A stretch of DNA of 64,000 nt from Paracentrotus lividus (Eukaryota > Echinodermata > Echinoidea > Camarodonta > Echinidae). Below the pieces are notes generated by a model. That model worked only from the letters and a program-made list of their open reading frames with translations. It had not been told where the DNA came from and ran no database searches. How positions within the stretch are numbered: position 1 is the first letter of the stretch; every line of letters starts with the position of its first letter. The stretch covers positions 36,178,551-36,242,550 of the forward strand of contig CALNVZ010000641.1 in assembly GCA_940671915.1 (NCBI GenBank), written 5' to 3'. The position numbers and the translations under genes are program-made. Positions 36,700-49,030 of this stretch are shown here, in pieces.

Positions 36700-36863
36700 A
36701 ATCAGATACTGTGATCTAATGAAGGAGCGATAGAGAGTCCTTGCCGGATTAGTTTCCATGGTGACAGGATTTGCCGCCTGAGCGTATCTTCTGTCGCTAG
36801 ATCGAAGCGGATTTCGTTTCAGCCCTCGGTGGTAGATCGTGGGGATTGACGACATGACTCAAG
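36700..36863 (+). promoter_or_regulatory. Candidate first exon / promoter-proximal region
   Basis: This stretch is richer in CpG than its surroundings. It ends GACGACATGACTCAAG followed by the donor-like GTATGG at 36864. An in-frame TAG lies 21 bp before the ATG (36833-36835), as expected of a 5' UTR. If spliced to the acceptor at 54474/54475 the frame stays open for 43 more codons. This is inference only: the intron would be 17.6 kb and no conserved peptide supports it. Confidence 0.22.
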
Positions 36864-37888
36864 GTATGGGGACCGCATCTTTCATCGTCCACCGGTAATC
36901 AAGTGCAGGCTCCATCTCGTTGAGGAGGTGGATGTTGATACCAGAGATTCTTAGTGAATGCTCATCATCTTCAATGAGGTGCCGTTCACATTGATCAATG
37001 TTCATGCATCTTTGAAGTAAGGATATCTTGAGATGCCAAAAATTCAGAGTTTCTTTTGATTTGTGATTTGGTAAAACTTGACTCTCTCTGTACCATTATG
37101 TTAAATGAGTTTTTATTTTCCAACAATAAAACCTGCTTTATAAACTTGTGTTCCTTGAAAGTAAAAGCATTAGAAATGCAGATCAGTGAACTGTGTTTTT
37201 CAAGTTCTTCTAATCCATCATAAGAGGATAGTGATTATGAATGATGCTTCCTATTTGTGGAGATTATGAAGATTAATGGATGAGGGAACATAATCATGTT
37301 GGAGCTAAAAGGATGTTAACTTGTTTTAAAAGTATACAAGTAAACACCCAGTCTGGACAATATGAGACTGATTTATGAACAGTAAAACAAAGGTATTGGG
37401 ATAAAAGTCAGATCATAGTTAGAAGGGTATATTATCATATGCATTTCTGTTACATTTCATACTAATTTTTACAGCCCTCTGGCTCTCGTCAGATATGCTA
37501 ACGATTTTGATTCACGAACATCTTTTGCCATCAGTCAGTGTAAAAATCAACATATGGAAGAGAAACATCATCTCTCAATAGACAATGGGGCATAAAGTCC
37601 TGTACGTTTCAAATAATTTTATACCTTTGTGGCGCTCGGGATACTTTACACTGGCATAGATCGGCTCACGCTTTCTATTCATCAGGGGGATGACGCTTTG
37701 TATTATGTAATATCCCCCCAGATGGATAGCATTCTTTACGGATTTACGTCAGTTATACAATAGTGATACAATCTTGATACAGAAACAGAAATTTGCATTT
37801 AGTCTTTAGTAAAATCAACATGGGCCCATATAGTTTGTTACTTTTCAAACTCATTTTACATCTTTTTGTCTCTCAGTGTCTGATATTA

Positions 37889-38277
37889 AGCCCAGCGCAC
37901 ACATTGCGATGCGATTGCACTAAGATCCGATTGCAACAAAATTGCAGTGTGTGCGCCAACCTGCAACATGCTGCACTGGGCGATGCGATGTGTTGCGAAG
38001 AATCGCAGTCCAAATCTCAGACTTTGACATGTCAAATCTTCCTGCCGATTTTCCTGCGATTTGATAATTTCATCAATCAAGTTGGCTAGAGATGGAGGTT
38101 GTTATACTGCTGCGCCTGCGGGTGAAAGAGGTTACCATGGTGATATGCAGCGCGCCTGTTGTATGTGTGCGCTGGCCTGCGATGCGATTGCACTGCGATG
38201 CGATGCACTGCGATGCGATTTGGCAATTTGTTGCAATCGGATCTTAGTGCAACGCATCGCAATGTGTGCGCTGGGCT
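37889..38277. mobile_element. TIR element with AGCCCAGCGCACACATTGCG ends, TTA flanks
   Basis: A 389-bp element has terminal arms of about 55 bp that match with only a few differences, and TTA on both sides (37886-37888, 38278-38280). GCGATGCG and GCGATGCGATTGCACT are repeated inside each arm. The 3-bp TTA duplication suggests PIF/Harbinger. It is clearly richer in GC than its surroundings. The 98-, 64- and 80-codon frames across it are not genes. Confidence 0.87.
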
Positions 38278-38539
38278 TTAGGCTTACAAAGCATGAATCA
38301 TGAACATATTGCCTTCATTCATTTAAACAAACATGGAGAGGAAATCATCCTTTATGACCGTAAGGTACATACTGCCTTCTAGTTCTCTACGACTATGTGA
38401 TATGAGGGTAACAAACTGGATTCAGAAACACGTTTGTCATCTAGTCACTTTGCATCCTGTTTCCCTCGATGCCCTAGGGGTATGTTTGTAATAATTTGCA
38501 GGCTGAACTTCCTCCTTGATTATCAAGTGGAGGACTCCA

Positions 38540-39620
38540 TACTCTCTGATATTGATGTTTCCATCATTCTTTGCCCCTGGGAACAATCAGCAGTAGATGT
38601 AGAAGTATGTAGTAGTAATAATGGAACATACTAACTTTTTTTTTGGGGGGGGGGAGGGCGTAGATGGATAAAAAGTGTGCTGCCTTCTTTATTTCAAATG
38701 GAGGACACCCATAATCTCTGAGAATCAGGACAGGATATTAATATTTCTCTCATTCTCTACCCGTGGGAACAATCAGGAGGATGATGTTATGAAGTAGTAA
38801 TTAAGTGGAAAATGCGCTATGGCATAGTTAGCTCAAACAATTTTTTTCTGGGGGGTAGATGGACAAAAAGGGGCTGCTCTTCCTCATTTTCAAGTTGATA
38901 CCATAATCTTTGGATGGGATATTGTTGATGTTTTCCATCATTCTCTACCCATGGGAACAATCAGGAGTAGATGTAGAAGTAGTATTAATGGAATTTGCTC
39001 TATTGCATGGTTACTCAAACATTTTTTTTCTTGGGGTGCGGGGTAGATGGATAAAAAGGGACTGCCCTACTTTATTTTCAAATGGAGGACACCATAATCT
39101 GTGACTTTTGACAAGATATTTACGTTTTCCATCATTCTTAGCCGCTGAGAACAATCAGGAGTAGAAGTAGTATTAGTGTAAATTCCACAATGTCGTCGTA
39201 AGCTTGACTATTTTTTTTCCAGGGGGGGGGCGGGGTAGGTGGACAAACAGAGGCTGCCCTCCTTTATAATCAAATGGAGAACACTACATTCTTTGTGACT
39301 TTGGACTAGATATTGATGTTTTCCATCATTCTTTTGAACTATCAGGAATAGATGTAGAAGTATCAATAGAGCATTTTGTTTGGTAAGCCTGAGCTATTTT
39401 TTTTTTCTTTATAAGAGGTGAGTTTGTATGGATATAATGGGGCTGCCCTTCCTGATTATTAAGTTGAGGACACCATATCCTTTTATCCTCCTTGCATATC
39501 AATTGGAGGACAGATATTGATGTTTTCCATCATTCTTTGTACATATAGGAATAATCAGGGGTAGATATAGAAGTACTATTACTGAAACATGCACCATGGC
39601 ATGGTGTGCATGCTCCCTTT
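38540..39620 (+). repeat. Degenerate tandem array, about 185-200 bp unit, six copies
   Basis: GATGTTTTCCATCATTCT followed by GGGAACAATCAGGAGTAGATG recurs at about 38556, 38738, 38925, 39118, 39314 and 39517. Each unit also holds a T run joined to a G run and the phrase GATGGACAAAAAGGGGCTGCC. Copies are well diverged. Confidence 0.82.
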
Positions 39621-40427
39621 TACTTTTATGAGGTGAATATTTGACAACTTTGATTTTAAAAAAAATTATCAGTACGTCCACATCTTCAGTAGACGATTCA
39701 TGCTAAACCATTATTTTAGGGCTTAAATTAATCGAAGGCAGGCTCACACTATACATAGTTTTCAGGTGTCCATTGTCGCTATTCGAGTATGCAATCCAAT
39801 TGAGTTTTGGGTTAATTTCAGGTGGCCTGACAAAGTTTCAGGTGGCCATAGGCTCTGTGTCATTGCTTAATTTGAGCCCCAGAAGGCCATAGAGGCCACA
39901 TTCCTGACCTTAGTGCCCCTTTCAAAAGTCTCTGTTTGGCTTTGTAGATTTGGGTGCCCTTCTTAGAAACATTTGTACTCCAATAAGAAAAAGATGCCCC
40001 ATAACTGGTGAAATTTAACGCCTACATGTATGTTTCATTCTCAATACTGAAAACATCATATTTTACCCCCTTTATCTTAACGAGGAACCCCCTTTTGTAC
40101 AGCACACTTCTTGGGTGCTTGTATACAAATGTAGATGTAGGTTATATTTGTAGTGATGTTTGAATTCAGTATACTAATATGTAACAAGAAAGATAGAGAC
40201 TATGCTCGGTATTTATTTTTTAGACATTAATATAAAGCATTATAATGCGCAGACTATCTTGTTGCCTACTCAGTGGCGCAGTTTATATTCTTACCCAGCT
40301 TTAGCAATTGCTGCCCCTAAGAGTGCTTTAATTATTAAGTATTCAAGGAATTTCTTCCTTCTTGTACCCATTTACCCCACTTTGGTCGAGTGTAGCAAAT
40401 TTGTAAATTAATGTTTTGCCAAAAGAT
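39621..40427. other. Non-coding, nothing recognised
   Basis: Contains two near copies of TTTCAGGTGGCC (about 39815, 39836). No exon is supported. Confidence 0.4.
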
Positions 40428-40505
40428 GGTAGTTGGATGGACAGGATTTGAACCATGTACCCTGTGACAGTCAGTTCGCTGACTTATCCACTCGACCACC
40501 TCTAC
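40428..40505 (-). repeat. tRNA-like stretch (Ser/Leu-type), SINE or tRNA relic
   Basis: On the minus strand TGGTCGAGTGG fits the pol III A-box consensus exactly and GGTTCAAATCC fits the B-box exactly, with a perfect hairpin GTCAG-CGAA-CTGAC between them. The acceptor ends do not pair, so a working tRNA is unlikely. Confidence 0.5.
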
Positions 40506-40619
40506 AACTTTGGGAATGAGAGAAATGGTTTAGCTATCGATACAAAAACGTATACATTGTACCCCCTTCATAATAATGAGGGACCCCTAGTAGTTTGGCA
40601 CCTTCTATATCTCAGCCGT

Positions 40620-42050
40620 CTGAATGTCTTATGATTAGAATTAGTCATTAGTGGCAACTAATCAGTATGGCCATGGGGTCTGTTAACACTGCTCACCAAT
40701 GCTCTCTCAGCTATACATATATACATGTATATACCGAGTGAGTACAAAAAAACTTTACTCCTAGAAAAATTTCAATAAAAAGAAAACCAATTTATAAACC
40801 CTAAATTATTTTACATATTCTGAAAGAGTAACTCCTCCCGCATCTTCTGGTACCATTTTTGTGTGGTATGTCTCTACGCTTGGATGAACACGACGCATTT
40901 TTGGGAACACGCAAATTTCGAATTGTGCCAGGGATGGGGTGAAATTGAATCAACAAAAGCTGACAAAAAAGCAACTCCATCATGAATAAAATAGCATAAC
41001 TTTTTAACAAAAATGTCTCCCGCTTAATAACTTGGCAGGGATATTGTTACACATATTGACTACATTTTGTGTGAAAATTAGATTGACTCGTCAAGTAATA
41101 CACGAATGAGTACACATCAAAGAGTACATTAGCACTGACAGACCTAAAAAGGCCTCCTAATACTTTTGAAAAGAGATTATTTTGTCTTTGACGTGTGCTC
41201 ACTCATGCCTGACTCTACAGATTTATCTGATTTTCATACAAAATGTAGTCAATATGTGTAACAACACCCCTGCCAAGTTATTAAGCGGAAGACAATTTTG
41301 TTAAAAAGTTATGCTATTTTATTCATGAAGGAGTTGCTTTTTTGTCAGCTTTTGTTGTTTCAATTTCCCACCCACCCTGGCACAATTCGAAATGTTTATG
41401 TTTGCAAACAATGCGTCGTGTTCATCCAAGCGAAAAGACATACCACACAAAAATGGTACCAGAAGATGCGGGAGGAGTTACTCTTTCAGAATATGTAAAA
41501 TAATTTAGGGTTTATAAATAGGCTTTCTTTTTATTGACATTTTTCTAGGTGTAAAGTTTTTTTTTACTCACTTGGTATAGTGTGCAGGTATCAACCCCTT
41601 TTCTCAATTTAAACAGTCTTTATACACATGAACTTCAAAATAATTTTTTTTTTGTGATTAGAATTAGTCATTAGTGTCAGCTGATCACTAAGGCCATGGG
41701 GTCTCTTTATGCATACATGAATTTCAGAATAAAAAGTTGTACTGTGATTAGAATTAGTTATTAGTGGCAGGTAATCACTAAGGCCATGGGGACTGCGAAC
41801 ACTGCTCACCAATGCTCTCTCAGCTATACATATGTACATAGTGTGCAGGTACCAACCCCTTTCCTCTATTTAAACAGTCTTTGTGCATGGAATAAAGTTT
41901 TTTTGTGAATAGGTTTAGAATAAGCCATTAGGGGCTGCTAATAAGTGTGACTGTTAGTGTATGTTCACATTGCTCAACAAAGCTGTCTTAGCTGTTCATA
42001 ATAGTTTGCAGGTACCAACCCTTTTCATCTTAAAAAAAATTCTTGTACTT
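40620..42050 (+). repeat. Degenerate tandem array interrupted by a palindromic element
   Basis: Units share GTGATTAGAATTAGTCATTA, GGCCATGGGGTCTG, CACTGCTCACCAATGCTCTC, CAGCTATACATAT and GTGTGCAGGTACCAACCCC. They lie at about 40630-40730 plus 41578-41650, at 41656-41745 (short), at 41750-41905, and at 41910-42040 (very diverged). The Tc1/mariner-type element at 40734-41575 splits the first unit. The intact third unit shows the sequence before insertion. Confidence 0.78.
40734..41575. mobile_element. Tc1/mariner-type palindromic element, 842 bp
   Basis: Starts CCGAGTGAGTACAAAAAAAC and ends with the near-complement, with TA on both sides (40732-40733, 41576-41577). The arms pair for roughly 370 bp, so the two arms yield mirror open frames, both starting MLKSYAILFM. 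That pairing reflects the palindrome and not a gene. The central spacer has its own shorter inverted words. Non-autonomous. Confidence 0.87.
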
Positions 42051-45000
42051 TGTACTTCCTGTAATTCGAATTGGCCTAAAGAATGCATATACTTTTTGAA
42101 TGCCTAATTTATTATTTATAGAATTTATAAAGTAGACATTAATTTATTCCTAATTGTGAAGGAGTAAAAAGATTAGAATTTGTCATTAGTATTATCAGCT
42201 TCATATGCACTTATACCAAGATCCAGTTGGTCAGTGTGGAAGGGTGACGCTAATGGTACTTATCTGTGTATTCCTTTTCTTCAGAGCTCAGATTGGACAA
42301 AGTAGTGTTTTTATATGGCTCTCTCTCTCTGTTTCCAATCAAGGCTCTTTGATTTGATGCTACTAGTACTGGTTTGGGGCACGATTGGTGTTCTGATTAA
42401 AATGGGTTTCTCTGTTTGAATTAAATGTCATGGTGCTGAAAGTGGCTTCTAGTTTATTTTGATGATCAATCAAATTTATGCTACATTTACATGTAGTATC
42501 TGGTTACTTGAACTGGTGTAGATATCCCAAGAATGATCATTTTAGAGATTGGTGGTTATAGTGAATTATATTTCAATTTATTTTGTTATCTGTTCAGTAT
42601 TTCTTCATATTCATTTTTGTCATTTTCCTGTAATTAAACATGCTGGATAACACTGTTGGCAAAATGAAATGAAATTAAATGAGTTAATGATAACAGTAGA
42701 GCTAAACCCTTAAAACTTTAAATTGACAATGGGATGATAAATTTGTAATAACCCTTTTTATGTGCAAATTTCCAATTTTTGAATTGTACTATAATTTTCA
42801 TTCTTTATGTTTAACTTACTGAGAGGAAGTTAGTGTAAAAGTGGAATTATTATCAATTTGAGGAGTGCATACTGATTCATTTAGACCTTCAAAAGCTCTG
42901 TTTGCTTTTTGGGAAACTGATATACTTTGCTCTGTGATTGGATATATCATGATACAGCCAGGTGCATGCAGTGAAAGAGGTGTAATTGCTAGGTACTGAC
43001 AGTTCGTTATTAAGAGTTGTAAGCCTCTGCTTTCGTAAGATACAATAATGCTAGCTAGATATCTCTGCCAGCTAAAGGTCATTGATAAGTCAGAAATGCA
43101 CTGTAAACTAGCTGGAAGGGTCATGTTAACTGTGTATAACTAAAAGTATATATTTTAAATGGTTGTATAGTTGTATTATAATTGTAAGATATGGTATAAT
43201 TTGTATATAAAAAAAATAATGAACATGTATGTTAAATTGAAAATGTAATTTTGACACAAAATGGTACAGAGTGAACACTGTATTCAGACATGTCAGACCC
43301 ATTAATTTAATAATTTTGTTGCAATGCATTTTATCTTGGTGAATTAGTGTACAAGACATGATAATCTTATCAGTTAGTCAGAGAGCAGAGAAGTGAAATT
43401 TTGAATTATGATTAATTTAGAAAATTGAAGATCTAAAAATATTATAACAGAGTGTACCTCGCCACTAATTAACGATACATTAGGCCGACATTTTAGAGCA
43501 TTAGTGCATGAGACATGATAATCTTATCAGTCAATCAAAGGATATAGTCCAACTGATGGCAGCAACCATGCGATATGGATTAAACCAGATTTAAATTCTC
43601 AAGCTTGTCATTAATATCTATTTTCATGAAATTATTGAAAAAGAGTTCTTGTAAGTACTGCATGTAATTGTTATGAATATATCCTGTCTATAATTTTCTT
43701 TTTATGGAATGTGGATTTCATCTAATTAGCATGTCCAAGATCTAAAAGCCTATATTAAGATATAGGTAAAATTTAAAGAATATTATGTGTCTATTAGTAC
43801 TATAGATTTTAAAAGAAATCAAGCTAAGAAGACATCTTCATATAGAAACCTAATATAGGACAATTGGATTTAAATTCATCATACTCAATAAAAAAAATAA
43901 TAATGGAAATTATGTACATTGTATCAACCACATCTCACATAATAATAAAAGGCTCTTGATGTTTTCTGCAGACTTTATGACAAATTATATATTAAAAAAA
44001 AAAAAAGAGTCTACACACATGCAAGAGGTCAAATGAATCACTTCTTACAATCTCTGTATCTATTTAAATTACAAGTGTCTTGTGCTAACAAGTAGCTTCT
44101 TACATCGCCAAGGTGACCACATACATGTGCCCTAGTTCCCATGCCAACAGTTGTATCAAATCATTCATGAAAAAAGAAACTGTTACCACTATAGAAACCC
44201 ATCATGAGTCACCAATTCATCAATTAATGCTGTGTGGAAGAAAAAAAAAAAAAAAAAAAAAAAAAAAACGTGTTGCATCACATAATTGCATTTTACCCAC
44301 GACATAATGCTTTAATCCACTTTCTCACGTATAGCCTAATTGTTTCTGTTTAAATTTTGCCCAACTCTTTGTTTTCTTGAAATCTGATATCTTAGAAGGC
44401 CACCAATGAAAAAAAAATGGTATCAAATTAATTGGTCTAGTGTTGTCCTTTCAGAGGATTTCATGAAGAAAAAACCTTAAACCTATGTACATGTACACAT
44501 AATTGAGCCAGCATCTTTTTTGCCAAATTGGACAATTTATGACTGTCATTTTCATATTTTTTTATACAAGTCCAGGTAATTTATTTTATGCTAGTTTTGT
44601 ATAATTTGATATGCAAATGAAAACTGAGAATTTACATGCCTGAATCATTGTGAACCTCTATAAATGTAATAAGTTTGTCCAGAATAAATTATTCTGTGAA
44701 ATAAGGCTATTGATTGGTAATTCCATAATTCAAGAGATTGAATTGTCACAATTTCATGGTCTGGTTAAGCAGAGGGAAGTGGCTATCTTTCTAGCGTGAT
44801 GTCATTCTTGATAATTGAAAAGTGTGGTTTCGTTGATACATATCATTTTTTGAAAGCCACAAAGCATGAGAGCCAGAAAGGCGTTCAATGCCCAAATTTT
44901 AGGAGGGTATATAGGAATATATGAATAAATAATTGTTACATTTTGATTTTATAGACCCTACCTATAAGTGGTTATTTTCAAAGTGGTTGTTTTTTTTTAA

Positions 45001-46145
45001 AGCAAATTTTAAGAATCCATCTTTGCAAAAATTTCCACTTCAACATAAGGCTGTTTGTAGTAATGAAAACATCACAAAATAGCAAAATTATGCTCCCGTG
45101 AATTTCCCAAACTACTTCAAAATCGTGAAAATATCTGTACACAAAATTTTGGCTTATACAGTATATCCTCCAATGAGAGCCAAGGATGTTCAACCTGTAA
45201 AAAAAATATGGGAGTTAATGTCCTAGCTTTAGCTTTAGAAGGTGATGTAGGAAAATATGAATAAACACAGGGGTCATTACATTTTTATTTAGATATATGG
45301 CCTATTGTTTTACCCAACTCATTGTGTAGTTTTGAATTGGAAATTGTATGAGACAGAACTAAATATATTGTAAATTACTATCGTAAATTATTTACCCCCC
45401 CCCCCCACCAACCCCCTAAAAAGCAGGAAAACAAATGGCTGGAGATATTTGATGCTATTAATATTAAAGTGTTTCATCTGACCTCTCTGAAAACCAGTAT
45501 GCCTGTAGGCAAAACTGGACAAGAGCTTGGCACCAGCTACACTTTAATTTGCTAGGACAGACTCCAATTTGACGCTACAACAAATTATATGTATATCATG
45601 CTTTGGGGGAGACTAGTCTAGTTTGTTTCAAATTTAAGGGCGGCCACTGTTCGTAGCATATTGTAGTCTTGTAGATCCAGACTCTGCATTATGCACTATG
45701 GAAAGGAAGTGTATATGTGCCTGTAAAACAAACCCAAGAGCACCTCGTTCCATTACTATATTTATGTTTTAGCAACGTCAATTGAAAATGCATGCATCTC
45801 AAATTTCAAAAATTGATATAACCCAGTTGCGATGAAACTCTCTTAACCTCAAATTTCAATGTACGTTCGATTGTGACTCTAGGAAAACTTTGGCCCATAT
45901 TTGCCACATTGCTTTGTAAATTATGTAATTTCTAGCTAGGGCGATTGAGGAATACATCAAACACCATTTGTATGATTCATTATTTCATGAATACATTAAA
46001 ACCAAAATAAATATGTCATATGATGAACCAATCATAAACTCCCTTGGTGAAAATTAGAAGCCAGGATGAAAGAGAATAACTAGAGCATATTTCCCCTCCC
46101 CCCTTGTTATAGATTTATTTGAAATCATGCCTCTGAGGGTAGCAG
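42051..46145. other. Non-coding, few repeats
   Basis: AT-rich. The phrase GACATGATAATCTTATCAGT occurs at about 43355 and 43512. An A run lies at about 44239-44267 and a poly-C run near 45396. A fragment AGAGCCAGAAAGGCGTTCAATGCCC near 44870 recalls family B. No exon is supported. Confidence 0.4.
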
Positions 46146-46265
46146 ATGCGGATCCAGGGGGGGGGGGGTCGGAGGTGGCGAGTGCCCCCATGGGATTGGT
46201 AGAAAATTGAATGACTCCATTTAGTTTGTACACAATCCTTTTCATTTTCTTTGGAGCGCCCCCCA
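46146..46265. mobile_element. Possible TIR family D fragment
   Basis: AGATGCGGATCCAGGGGGGG resembles the family D left end, and GGAGCGCCCCCCAT about 100 bp on resembles an internal or right end segment. Both ends are degenerate. Confidence 0.35.
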
Positions 46266-47622
46266 TAAAAAAATGAATAACCTTTTAGCACTCCACGTTC
46301 TTTAAATAGTCTGAAGATTAAGACTTTGTGATAAAACCAATATCTGATTAATTTAACTGTAATTATGCTGTTAATGCCTATTTATCCCATTTGCCTGGTT
46401 CTTTTGATATGATAATATCCCAAATAATGTAAATATATTCTTTAAGACAACATCTTACAGTACATGCCATCCCTAGCAGCAGTTTGCTCGTATTTAGTTC
46501 ATGAACTTCAGGTTTATGGTTGGGGGGGGGGGGGGTTGGATGAGTGGGGCCATTGATGAGTTTTCCGTGTGTGCTCTATAATTGCTTGATTTTAGATACA
46601 GACAATAGATTCTAACCAAGGAGGTCTACTCTGATTGACTCTACATTCTAGGTCACTGTATACAGTATACTTATATCATGGATTCTACTAGCAGCTACTT
46701 ATATGACATGAATATATCTATTTCTATGAGGCATACATATTTATATATCGGGCATAATGTCATCTAACAGATGTATCATTTTGGAAGATTGATTATAAAG
46801 CACTTGATCCACAATATTTTCATTGGTCTATGATTATCAATTTTGTTATGTTAAATTTAGTTCTTTAATATAATTTTTTTTTCAGTTGTAAAAATATGAT
46901 ATTTCAACACAATAACAATATTTTTAATATCATAACCAATATGAAAGAAAGTCCTTATAATAATTTCATAAGCTGTATGAATATGATTATTGAAATGTAA
47001 ATTAGTAGATTTGTGTCTCATTTTTATACAGGTCTGGAACTAAATATCTAGGCACAGAAAGTGTGAGTTTGCTCTATATTTGTATGACCGGTTGCACAAG
47101 TAAATAGAGTTATCATGGTCATGTAGTATTGATTCAGCTTGCTTTGCTATAACAATGACCTGTTTATATAGCTTTTCAAGAGTCATACATGAAGAGATAA
47201 ATCAATAATCATACAGAACTGAAACTCTTGACAAAATATGATATTATTTTAAAGTACAAACCAAGTAGCATTTAGCGCCTCTGTGACTGGTACAATGTAA
47301 TAGATTACTTGTGACAACTTTAAGTTCAGTTCATTGTTGTATCATGGAGTGCTGGAATTTTGTGTGGGTTTGCCATTAAAATAATATCCTGGAGCCCATA
47401 AAGATTTAAAGGAGTTAAAAAAAAATAAAAAAATTTGATACCCTTCTGGATTAAGATATTAAGCTCTAGAGTACATTTTTGCATTCAAAACCATTTTAAA
47501 TCTTGATTCATCTTTTTGCTGAATACCTGAATAAGACTTACCGTATAACCCTTTTCATATAAAGCTAAAATTTAGAGCTTCATGTCACTATTCAATATCG
47601 CATGAAAGAATGACATGGCTTA
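46266..47622. other. Non-coding, nothing recognised
   Basis: AT-rich DNA with a poly-G run near 46521. No exon or element is supported. Confidence 0.4.
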
Positions 47623-47806
47623 TGATGGTATCTCACTTTTCGAAGACGGATTTGGAACTACTTTGAGACGGTTTTGAAAGAGTTTTGAGACTGTTTTGAG
47701 ATTTGTCGTGGAGACGTCTTCTGATTTCCCGCGACGTTTCATGAGTTTTGGGAATCTCAAAACCGTAGTAGTCCCAAATCCGTCTCTGCAAAGTGAGATA
47801 CCACCA
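47623..47806. mobile_element. TIR family A, copy 3
   Basis: TGATGGTATCTCACTTTTCG and AAAGTGAGATACCACCA are the degenerate ends, with TTA on both sides (47620-47622, 47807-47809). About 184 bp, with TTTGAGACGGTTTTGA-type internal repeats. This looks like the most diverged of the four copies. Confidence 0.82.
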
Positions 47807-47984
47807 TTAACCCATTAATGACTGATCCCGAATATATTCAGGCTAATGTCTATGGGAAATGCGTGTTATTGCTAAATCAGCTCGTCTCCAGCAGATTAAG
47901 CTTTATATGCGTTGCACTAATCAGAGCCAAAAACAAATTTGTACATATATGTATCATAGAAATCTGCAGGAAAGAGTTTGCGTT

Positions 47985-48412
47985 CACAGACTAATCACTC
48001 TCACGATTCTGGTCATGCTGCTTTCTATGTCAAGTTCAAATTGAGATTATAACATTACCCATGATTCCCCATGCTGTTTAATCTGATCCCACAGATAGGA
48101 TAGGAAGGTGTTGCTTAGGATAGAGTCTGAGATCACAGACTAATCACTCTCACGATTCCAGTCATGGGGCTAGCTATGTCAAGTTCAAATTGAGATTGTA
48201 ACATTACCCATGATCCCCTATGCTGTTTAATCTGATCCCACAGACAGGATAGGAAGGTGTTGCTTAGGATAGAGTCTGAGATCACAGACTAATCACTCTC
48301 ACGATTCCAGTCATGGGGCTTTCTATGTCAAGTTCAAATTGAGATGTAACATTACCCATCATCCCCTATGCTGTTTAATCTGATCCCACCGGTAGGATAA
48401 GAAGGTGTTGCT
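47985..48412 (+). repeat. Tandem array, 149-bp unit, three copies
   Basis: CACAGACTAATCACTCTCAC begins at 47985, 48134 and 48283. Each unit continues through CTATGTCAAGTTCAAATTGAG and TGCTGTTTAATCTGATCCCAC to GGATAGGAAGGTGTTGCTTAGG. Copies are highly similar, implying recent expansion. Confidence 0.93.
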
Positions 48413-48496
48413 TTCATATCTCCTGTTACCATGGACGCCATCGTGAGATGGAGTCATTTTGATGACATCATCATTTCTAACTATCATCGCGTTGTG

Positions 48497-49030
48497 ATAG
48501 AAGTGAACGATTTTCGCATGAACGTGATTTTTGGTTGTCTCATCTATTAATGTATTGCCTTCATAGTGTCTTCTTTCCAAGTGTCTGCAAAATTTTGCTC
48601 AAATCAATTCCATTTTTTTTTGGGGGGGGGGGCAAATCTTTATGATTTTTCACTGTTGCGATCAAGGATGAAGAATTTTCTGTTCTCATGTTTCAAAATG
48701 ATATTTTTTCAGTAAGTTCTCATATTTAGAGTGAAAATATTTTCATTTCTAAATCATTGAGATAGAAATGAACAATTTTCGCTTGAATGCGATTTTAGCC
48801 TTCACAGCCCTGCAAAACATTTTCTTTGTCTCATATGATGTATTGCCTTTGTAGTGCCTTTTTTTTCCGAATGTCTTCCTTTCAACTTTCCTTAAAATTT
48901 TGCTCAAATTAAATTCCTCTTTTTTTTTGGGGGGGGGGGTGCAGATTCTTATAATTTCCACTGTTTTGATCAAGGATGAAAAATTATGTGTTTTCATTCT
49001 TACAAAATTAAGGTTTTGTAGCAAGTCCTA
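48497..49030 (+). repeat. Two-copy degenerate duplication, about 267-bp period, with T-run/G-run junctions
   Basis: ATAGAAGTGAACGATTTTCG (48497) and ATAGAAATGAACAATTTTCG (48763) open two units sharing AAAATTTTGCTCAAAT, a T run joined directly to a G run, CACTGTT, GATCAAGGATGAA and a TTTCA-rich end. Confidence 0.75.

Noticed and set aside
36382-36855. 157-codon open frame on the minus strand
   Set aside because: Leucine/serine-rich translation of low-complexity GA-rich DNA with no recognisable domain; the right end overlaps the candidate first exon on the other strand.
40801-41498. Two similar open frames (MLKSYAILFM...) on opposite strands
   Set aside because: They are the two arms of one palindromic Tc1/mariner-type element, so similarity follows from the inverted repeat and does not indicate a gene pair.
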